From JAZDLO01 sp043801935 (GTDB lineage Bacteria; Actinomycetota; Thermoleophilia; RBG-16-64-13), in assembly GCA_043801935.1 (NCBI GenBank), contig JAZDLO010000035.1:1-9238 (forward strand): a stretch of DNA of 9,238 nt, in the 5' to 3' direction. Below, in pieces: positions 1 through 4,026 of this stretch; position 1 is the first letter of the stretch, and every line of letters begins with the position of its first letter. Both the position numbers and the translations under genes were made by a program. The notes under the pieces are model-generated. The model was not told the DNA's origin and made no database searches. It saw only the letters and a program-made list of their open reading frames with translations.

Positions 1-99
1 GAGGCCCCGGCGGAGAGTGAAGCTGAAGTAGAAGCTGAAGCTCCTGGAGCAGCCGCCGCCGAAGACCAGCCTGCGGAAGAGGCCGGCGCCGAGGGCTAG
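1..99 (+). CDS. 3' end of an unidentified gene with an acidic Ala/Glu-rich tail (partial)
   Basis: Frame 1 is open from the first base to a TAG at 97-99, giving 32 residues made almost wholly of Ala, Glu, Pro and Gly (it begins EAPAESEAEVEAEAPG). Such low-complexity acidic tails occur at the C-termini of several ribosomal proteins and other highly expressed proteins in high-GC Gram-positives, but nothing here identifies the family. Composition and the hairpin terminator starting 24 bases after the stop support a real gene end. The gene converges on sigA. The start and any folded domain lie outside the window. Confidence 0.6.
   Translation, partial: EAPAESEAEVEAEAPGAAAAEDQPAEEAGAEG
19..42 (+). 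repeat. Four-copy GAAGCT-like hexamer repeat in a coding tail
   Basis: Four tandem 6-base units (gaagct, gaagta, gaagct, gaagct) encode Glu-Ala/Val dipeptides in the acidic C-terminal tail. The reading frame is kept because the unit is a multiple of three. Its length could vary between strains by slippage, but that is inference. Confidence 0.5.
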
Positions 100-122
100 A
101 GCGTCGGTTACAAAGAGCATCA

Positions 123-150
123 TCCGGGGGCGCCTGTGGGCGCCCCCGGA
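123..150 (+). terminator. Hairpin terminator behind the partial first gene
   Basis: A perfect 12-bp inverted repeat (TCCGGGGGCGCC / GGCGCCCCCGGA) with a 4-base TGTG loop begins 24 bases after the TAG of the upstream gene. The following bases (TCGTGCCGGTTTG) are only weakly T-rich. It is therefore a strong GC hairpin without a classical U-tract, as often proposed for high-GC genomes. Confidence 0.65.
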
Positions 151-330
151 TCGTGCCGGTTTGTGCGTGCAACCTGATTGCCACGGGGCAGCATTCGGAT
201 GGATAGGATTATCCTGGTCGCAGCTTGAATCCTTTCCGGGCATGACTATCGTGTCCATTCTCACGGTGTCCACGAAGGCGGGTCAGCCCTATGAGCCCCT
301 GTCACTCGGCGCCGCCGGATTCCTGGAGGG

Positions 331-360
331 AGAGAAAAGGGCGCGCCGCAAGGCGCGCCC
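331..360 (-). terminator. Intrinsic terminator of sigA
   Basis: Read on the minus strand, a perfect 9-bp stem (GGGCGCGCC / GGCGCGCCC, loop TTGC, bases 339-360) is followed directly by TTTTCTCT. This is a textbook rho-independent terminator about 64 bases past the sigA stop codon. The T-run lies on the minus-strand side only, which sets the direction. Confidence 0.85.
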
Positions 361-423
361 TCGCGTCCTCAGTGTGTGTGCCCCAGGATCCTAGTGAGGG
401 GCGTGGCCGCACAATGCCGGTCC

Positions 424-1515
424 CTACGCCGACTCCCGCATCGCCTGGATCTCCTGGGCCGCCTTGATCCGCTCCAGGGCCTGGGCTTCGATCTGGCGGA
501 TGCGCTCGCGGCTCACGTTGAAGCGCGAGCTGACTTCGGCCAGGGTGCGGGGCTGCCCGCCCTTAAAGCCAAAGCGGAGCTCCACCACCCTGCGCTCCCG
601 TTCGTCCAAGGCCTCAAGCACCTTACCCAGGTCCTCCTTGGCGATGATGGTGGAGACCACATCGGCAGGGTCAGGTGTGCTGGAGTCCTCGATGATGTCG
701 CCGAGCTCGGCGTCTTCCTCATCGCCGATGGGGGTCTCGAGCGAGGTGGGCCGCTGGGCGATCTTGCGCATCTCTTGCACCTCCTGGGGATCGATGCCCA
801 ACTCATAAGCCAACTCGTCGTCGTTGGGCTCCTTGCCTGTCTCCTGGAGCAACTTCCGCTCGGTGCGGACCATCTTGTTGATCTTCTCGATCATGTGTAC
901 CGGTATGCGGATGTTGCGGTCCTGGTTTGCGATGGCTCGAGTGATCGCCTGCCGGATCCACCAGGTCGCATACGTAGAGAACTTGTAGCCCTTGCGGTAG
1001 TCGAACTTCTCCACCGCCCTGATGAGACCGGTGTTGCCCTCTTGGATGAGATCGAGTAGGTCCATGTCCTGCGTGTAATAGTTCTTGGCGATCGAGATGA
1101 CCAGACGCAGGTTCGACTGGATCATGCGGTCTTTGGCCCGTTTGTCTCCGGCCTCGATACGCTTGGCCAGTTCGATCTCTTCGTCTTTGGTGAGTAGGGG
1201 GATCTCGCCTGCTTCCTTCAGGTAGAGGCGAAGCGGGTCATGGGTGACCGTCTGGATGGAGAGGTCGAGAGTAGGCTCGATAGCCTCGAGCACGCCTTGG
1301 GTGACGGGGCTCTGCTCGTAGATCTCGATGGACTGATCGAAGAGCTGTGAGTACAGATCTTCGATCTCCTCCATGGTCATGTCGTACTCTTCGACCAAGG
1401 CCATGATCTCGTCGCTGGTGACATACCCGCGCTCTTGACCGAGCTGCAGGAGATCCTGGACGTCCACTATGGTCCGGACGTCGACGGTGGCTATATTGCT
1501 GCTGTCTTTATGCAC
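424..1515 (-). CDS. sigA: Principal RNA polymerase sigma factor (SigA/RpoD, sigma-70 group 1)
   Basis: Directs RNA polymerase to housekeeping promoters. The 363-residue product shows the sigma-70 order: a region 1.1-like acidic N-terminus (about 10-80), region 1.2 (DPLRLYLKEAGEIPLLT, 93-109), region 2.2 (DLIQEGNTGL, 155-164), the near-invariant region 2.3/2.4 aromatic block (FSTYATWWIRQAI, 179-191, then the RNIRIPVHMIE -10-recognition segment, 200-210), the region 3.2 finger (TPIGDEEDAELGDIIED, 261-277) and the region 4.2 helix-turn-helix (TLAEVSSRFNVSRERIRQIE, 324-343). A region 1.1-like part and near-perfect region 2 argue for the primary rather than an alternative factor. The start is GTG at 1515: an in-frame stop lies four codons upstream and a GAGG sits only a few bases before it. 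The C-terminus after the HTH (ALERIKAAQEIQAMRESA) lacks the usual basic LRKLRHPSRS-type end. It is a stand-alone gene with its own promoters and terminator. Confidence 0.95.
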   Translation of the reverse strand: MHKDSSNIATVDVRTIVDVQDLLQLGQERGYVTSDEIMALVEEYDMTMEEIEDLYSQLFDQSIEIYEQSPVTQGVLEAIEPTLDLSIQTVTHDPLRLYLKEAGEIPLLTKDEEIELAKRIEAGDKRAKDRMIQSNLRLVISIAKNYYTQDMDLLDLIQEGNTGLIRAVEKFDYRKGYKFSTYATWWIRQAITRAIANQDRNIRIPVHMIEKINKMVRTERKLLQETGKEPNDDELAYELGIDPQEVQEMRKIAQRPTSLETPIGDEEDAELGDIIEDSSTPDPADVVSTIIAKEDLGKVLEALDERERRVVELRFGFKGGQPRTLAEVSSRFNVSRERIRQIEAQALERIKAAQEIQAMRESA

Positions 1516-1555
1516 TGTCCTCTGCTATCCTAAATGGAGATTTAAGCTTTCTCTT

Positions 1556-1584
1556 TTTATACCGTCTTACGACGCAAACCGCAA
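1556..1584 (-). promoter_or_regulatory. sigA-proximal promoter (TTGCGG-17-TATAAA)
   Basis: On the minus strand TTGCGG (1579-1584) and TATAAA (1556-1561) are separated by exactly 17 bases, the ideal sigma-70 spacing. Five of six -10 bases match the consensus. Transcription would begin near 1549, giving a leader of about 35 bases. It overlaps the distal promoter: its -35 lies just downstream of that promoter's -10. Confidence 0.6.
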
Positions 1585-1585
1585 T

Positions 1586-1614
1586 AGTTTACTCCGGGCT
1601 GCGTCCGTCGTCAA
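1586..1614 (-). promoter_or_regulatory. sigA distal promoter (TTGACG-17-TAAACT)
   Basis: On the minus strand TTGACG (1609-1614, five of six consensus bases) and TAAACT (1586-1591, four of six) are 17 bases apart. The predicted start is near 1579, giving a leader of about 65 bases. SigA is itself a sigma-70 factor and could read both sites, so the gene may sustain its own expression (inference). Confidence 0.6.
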
Positions 1615-1650
1615 GTCTTACTTATAGTGGTTATTCCCCAATACTCCAGC

Positions 1651-1662
1651 GAACAAACGTTC
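1651..1662. promoter_or_regulatory. LexA (SOS) box 1
   Basis: GAACAAACGTTC fits the Gram-positive LexA/DinR operator core GAAC-N4-GTTC exactly, with a C before it as in the longer consensus. It lies 37 bp upstream of the distal sigA -35 box. It also lies just downstream of the -10 of a third, weaker sigA-directed promoter candidate (TTGCTT 1695-1700, 17-base spacer, TACAGT 1672-1677). LexA binding there would block that promoter. Function is inferred from the motif only. Confidence 0.6.
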
Positions 1663-1671
1663 TTACCCGAT

Positions 1672-1700
1672 ACTGTAATGAACAAACGTTCGCAAAGCAA
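1672..1700 (-). promoter_or_regulatory. Possible third sigA-directed promoter (TTGCTT-17-TACAGT)
   Basis: On the minus strand TTGCTT (1695-1700) and TACAGT (1672-1677) are 17 bases apart. The match is moderate: TTG of the -35 and four of six -10 bases. Its interest is position: one LexA box fills the spacer and the other covers the predicted start site near 1665, the layout of an SOS-repressed promoter. It would give sigA a leader of about 150 bases. Confidence 0.35.
1680..1691. promoter_or_regulatory. LexA (SOS) box 2
   Basis: This second exact copy of GAACAAACGTTC starts 29 bases after the first, close to three helical turns, and is followed by G as in the full palindromic consensus. It falls in the spacer of the TTGCTT/TACAGT minus-strand promoter candidate. 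It also directly follows a plus-strand TGTAAT (1674-1679) that could serve plsX, so the operator pair could act on either divergent gene. Confidence 0.6.
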
Positions 1701-1868
1701 GCCTCATTACCCCGTTCCCATTACTGACGGTTGTCTGCGCATCCAGGTTCCCTTCCGCCGTCCACACCCTGGCGGGCGCCTCGCCTCCTCGTTCTTCCCG
1801 GCAGCTTCGCTTTGTGAGACAGTTTCTTTGGCCAGGACACGGAGAGGCCGCCACCAGGAGGAGTCACG

Positions 1869-2918
1869 ATGACCGACGATCACACCCTATCCGAGGCGGT
1901 GGAGGCGCCGGTCACCCTCGCCCTGGACGCCGAGGGCGGCGACAGCGCCCCCGCCGAGATCGTGGCCGGTGCCCTCCTGGCGGCCTCACCCCTTCTCAAG
2001 GTCCTGCTGGTCGGGCGGCCGGAGGTGGTCGAACCCCATTTGACGGGCGGCGATCGGAGCCATGTGGAAGTGGTACCCAGCGCCTCGGTCATCAGCTCCC
2101 ATCAAGAGCCCGTAGCGGCGGTCAAGATGATGCAGGACTCGTCGATCGTGGTCGGAGCCCGCTCCGTCGCCGACGGTCGGTCCCTGGGATTCGTGTCCGC
2201 GGGTAGCACCGGCGCTGTGCTGGCGGCCGCTCTGCTGATAGTGCGACGGGTGAACGGCATCAGACGGCCGGCGATCGTCACGGCTCTTCCCGGAGTGCAC
2301 GGACCGGTCGTGTTCCTCGATTCGGGGGCGAACGCAGATTGCCGCCCGGAGCACCTGGTCGAGTTCGGCGTGCTTGGGACGGCTTACGCGCGCACGGTCA
2401 TGGGATTAGCCGAACCCCGCGTGGGCTTGCTCAATATCGGAGAAGAGGAGAGCAAAGGCAGCGAGTTGGCGCAGGCGGCCCATCGGCTCTTGAAGGCGTC
2501 CGGCATCAACTTCGTCGGCAACGTCGAGGGCCGCGATCTTCTTCAGAACGCGGCCGACGTGGTGGTGACCGACGGATTCACCGGTAACGTGGCCTTGAAA
2601 CTGCTGGAGGGCTGCGCCTCCTCGATCTTCACGCGGGTCAAGGATGCCGCCAGGAGCGGCGTACGAGCGAAGACCGGGGTGATGTTGCTGAGGCCGGCGC
2701 TTCGCGAACTGCGGGCCGGCTTGGATCCTGAGGAATATGGGGGCACGTACCTACTCGGGGTGCGTGGCCTAGTCGTCATCTGTCATGGCAACGCGTCGCG
2801 TAAGGCCATCGCCAACGCTCTCCGTTTCGGCGCGGGAGCCTTGCGCAAGGGAGTGTTGACCGCGGTCGAGACGGAGGTCGCGAAGATCATTGGCCGGGGC
2901 GACCCTGCCGCTTCTTGA
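1869..2918 (+). CDS. plsX: Phosphate acyltransferase PlsX
   Basis: PlsX converts acyl-ACP and inorganic phosphate to acyl-phosphate, the donor for PlsY in phosphatidic acid synthesis. It is a peripheral membrane enzyme. The 349-residue length is typical. Family blocks appear in order: LDAEGGDSAPAEIV (19-32), DSSIVVG (90-96), FVSAGSTGAVLAA (108-120), FLDSGANADCRPEHLVEF (149-166), PRVGLLNIGEEESKGSEL (183-200), NFVGNVEGRDLL (214-225), VVVTDGFTGNVALK (231-244), EEYGGTYLLGVRG (288-300) and HGNASRKAIANA (306-317). The ATG start has a consensus AGGAGG at 1856-1861, seven bases upstream. About 17 extra residues precede the first conserved strand. The usual LDAMGGD is LDAEGGD here. It is first in the plsX-acpP-rnc-smc-ftsY cluster, next to the carrier protein whose acyl form it uses. 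Confidence 0.95.
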   Translation: MTDDHTLSEAVEAPVTLALDAEGGDSAPAEIVAGALLAASPLLKVLLVGRPEVVEPHLTGGDRSHVEVVPSASVISSHQEPVAAVKMMQDSSIVVGARSVADGRSLGFVSAGSTGAVLAAALLIVRRVNGIRRPAIVTALPGVHGPVVFLDSGANADCRPEHLVEFGVLGTAYARTVMGLAEPRVGLLNIGEEESKGSELAQAAHRLLKASGINFVGNVEGRDLLQNAADVVVTDGFTGNVALKLLEGCASSIFTRVKDAARSGVRAKTGVMLLRPALRELRAGLDPEEYGGTYLLGVRGLVVICHGNASRKAIANALRFGAGALRKGVLTAVETEVAKIIGRGDPAAS

Positions 2919-2925
2919 CCGGCGT

Positions 2926-2934
2926 TGATACAAT
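2926..2934 (+). promoter_or_regulatory. Extended -10 promoter for acpP
   Basis: TGATACAAT (TG-N-TACAAT) is a strong extended -10 element, with five of six consensus bases plus the upstream TG. It lies 8 bases past the plsX stop and about 60 bases before the acpP ATG. No good -35 is seen at 17-18 bases (CTGCCG), which an extended -10 does not need. The predicted start is near 2941. It would let ACP, needed in large amounts, be made independently of plsX. Confidence 0.5.
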
Positions 2935-2994
2935 GGCCCCATCGCAGCGCGCGGACTCCACGATCGTTCCCACAGCATGCGCAAGGAGCAGCAG

Positions 2995-3234
2995 ATGAGC
3001 AAAGACGAGATCTTCGCCAAGGTGCGCGATATCCTGGTGGACCAATTGGGTGTCGATGCCGACGACGTCAAGCTGGAGGCTTCCTTCCAGGATGATCTCA
3101 ACGCCGACAGCCTGGACCTGGTAGAGCTGATCATGGAGCTCGAAGACCAGTTCGGTGTGAAGATCTCCGACGAAGAAGCCCAGACCATCACTACGGTGGG
3201 CGCGGCGGTCGATTTCATCGCCGCCCACGTCTAG
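2995..3234 (+). CDS. acpP: Acyl carrier protein
   Basis: This small acidic cytoplasmic carrier holds growing fatty acyl chains on a 4'-phosphopantetheine arm. The 79-residue product is the usual size. It has the attachment motif NADSLDLVEL with the modified serine at residue 39, preceded by FQDDL. The conserved helix (VELIMELEDQFGVKISDEEA) and the TVGAAVDFI end follow. I chose ATG 2995 because AAGGAG (2983-2988) lies six bases upstream and the protein then begins MSKDEIFAKV like other ACPs. The in-frame ATG at 2977 would place that ribosome site inside the gene. fabH, fabD and fabG, often found just upstream, are not here. A probable terminator follows 30 bases after the stop. Confidence 0.95.
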   Translation: MSKDEIFAKVRDILVDQLGVDADDVKLEASFQDDLNADSLDLVELIMELEDQFGVKISDEEAQTITTVGAAVDFIAAHV

Positions 3235-3260
3235 TCTCCATTTTCGGGAAAGAGTTGGAA

Positions 3261-4025
3261 GTGCGGGGGCTGCCGGCGTTCATGCGGGCAGTCCCCTCGT
3301 TTTCTTGGCTTGGGTCGCGCCGGGCGGGCCAGGCCCTCCGGCCGCGCACGGGCAAGGCACTGGTGGCGCTGGTCCGGCAGTTGCCCCCAGGGATGCTCGA
3401 GCGAGCTCTCACGCACTCCTCATGGGTGGGGGCGCGCACCGGGTCCTATGAGCGTCTGGAGTTCCTCGGCGACAGCGTCCTCGGATTGGCTATCGCCTCC
3501 ACCTTGTACCAACGATATCCGGATAGCGAAGAGGGCCACCTGGCGCGGGTCAGGGCTTTCGTCGTCAGTCGGGCGAGCTGCGTTCAGGTCGCCGAGCAGC
3601 TCGGCGTGGGGCGACTTATACTGGAACTGGCGCCTGCGCCCGAGCAGAGGCGCGAGGAGGCCGCAGGCAACTCTACCGTGCAGGGGAACGTGCTGGAGGC
3701 GTTGATCGGCGCCGCCTATCTCACTCATGGATTCGAGCAGACTCGTATGGCGGTGGCCGAAGCTTTTGAAGGGCAGATCCGCTATGCGGTCACCGCTCAT
3801 GTCGACTATAAGACCACTTTGCAGGAGTTGCTCGCTTCGCGCGGTCAACAGCCGGTCTACCTCCTGGCGGCGGAAACCGGCCCTCCCCATGCTCGCCTGT
3901 TCACGTCCGAAGTCTCGGTCGATGGAGAGGTCCAGGGTCGAGGCTCGGGAACCACGATCAAGATGAGCGAGCAGGCGGCGGCCAGGGAGGCTCTTGCTTC
4001 CTTGGGAGGCGGCGGGGGGTCGTGA
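3261..4025 (+). CDS. rnc: Ribonuclease III (atypical active site)
   Basis: RNase III cuts double-stranded RNA, including rRNA precursors. Residue numbers assume the GTG at 3261 (254 residues). The catalytic domain has ALTHSSW (49-55) and the signature YERLEFLGDSVLGLAIA (63-79), with E64, E67 and D71 matching E. coli E38, E41 and D45. Next come EEGHLARVRAFVVS and NVLEALIGAAYL (143-154). There E146 matches E117, but N143 (AAC at 3687) stands where E. coli has metal-binding D114. The usual GEE...GG loop before it is replaced by PAPEQRREEAAGNSTVQG. A double-stranded RNA-binding domain follows (182-248; DYKTTLQELL, GPPHARLFTSEV, SEQAAAREAL). The start is unsettled: GTG 3261 has purine-rich GGGAAAGAG six bases upstream; TTG 3255, ATG 3282 and GTG 3363 (with AAGG five bases before, beyond the hairpin) are alternatives. 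The catalytic core is complete from any of them. smc starts two bases after the stop. Confidence 0.9.
   Translation: MRGLPAFMRAVPSFSWLGSRRAGQALRPRTGKALVALVRQLPPGMLERALTHSSWVGARTGSYERLEFLGDSVLGLAIASTLYQRYPDSEEGHLARVRAFVVSRASCVQVAEQLGVGRLILELAPAPEQRREEAAGNSTVQGNVLEALIGAAYLTHGFEQTRMAVAEAFEGQIRYAVTAHVDYKTTLQELLASRGQQPVYLLAAETGPPHARLFTSEVSVDGEVQGRGSGTTIKMSEQAAAREALASLGGGGGS
3265..3305 (+). terminator. Probable intrinsic terminator after acpP, overlapping the rnc 5' end
   Basis: GGGGGCTGCC (3265-3274) pairs with GGCAGTCCCC (3287-3296) in a 10-bp stem with one G-U pair and a 12-base loop, followed by TCGTTTTCTT. This is a good rho-independent terminator 30 bases after the acpP stop. It lies inside the longest rnc reading frame. 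Either rnc really begins further down, or the hairpin attenuates transcription into rnc-smc-ftsY. Confidence 0.5.
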
Positions 4026-4026
4026 C

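Larger units (their letters stand above)
100..423. other. Intergenic region between the first gene and sigA (no gene seen)
   Basis: This convergent spacer of about 324 bases holds the two terminators annotated separately, one for each flanking gene. Between them (about 151-330) I see no convincing gene, promoter or RNA. A 77-codon frame at 161-394 has no recognisable protein features and runs through the sigA terminator. A small hairpin (GGATA-ggat-TATCC, 201-214) is too short to interpret. Confidence 0.6.
1516..1868. promoter_or_regulatory. Divergent regulatory region between sigA and plsX
   Basis: About 353 bases without a believable gene separate the divergent sigA and plsX starts. The sigA-proximal part is AT-richer than the surroundings and carries two promoters reading toward sigA. 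At 1651-1691 lie two LexA-type palindromes. The plsX-proximal part (about 1700-1850) is pyrimidine-rich, and I see no good -35/-10 pair for plsX there. A TATAGT hexamer (1623-1628) and a TGTAAT hexamer (1674-1679) on the plus strand are possible -10 elements for plsX, but neither has a convincing -35. Short frames at 1627-1872 (plus) and 1663-1854 (minus) look like chance. Confidence 0.6.

Noticed and set aside
161..394. 77-codon plus-strand frame between the first gene and sigA
   Set aside because: No recognisable protein features, no ribosome site, and it runs through the sigA terminator hairpin.
376..1059. 227-codon plus-strand frame opposite sigA
   Set aside because: It is antisense to the highly conserved sigA and reads as the low-complexity Leu/Asp/Gly text expected of the complement.
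1651..1691. Two identical 12-mers as the start of a CRISPR array
   Set aside because: Only two short palindromic copies with a 17-base gap; they fit LexA operators and are far shorter than CRISPR repeats.
1627..1872. Small frames in the sigA-plsX spacer (plus 1627-1872, minus 1663-1854)
   Set aside because: They overlap the operator and ribosome-site region, lack ribosome sites of their own, and have no protein-like composition.
2977..2994. Upstream ATG for acpP (85-residue version)
   Set aside because: The AAGGAG ribosome site at 2983-2988 serves ATG 2995 and would lie inside the longer version; ACPs normally begin at the MSKDEIF-like segment.
3994..4026. Upstream TTG for smc (1225-residue version)
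   Set aside because: It would overlap rnc by 32 bases and add residues not seen in SMC proteins; GTG 4027 gives the normal N-terminus with a G-rich ribosome site.
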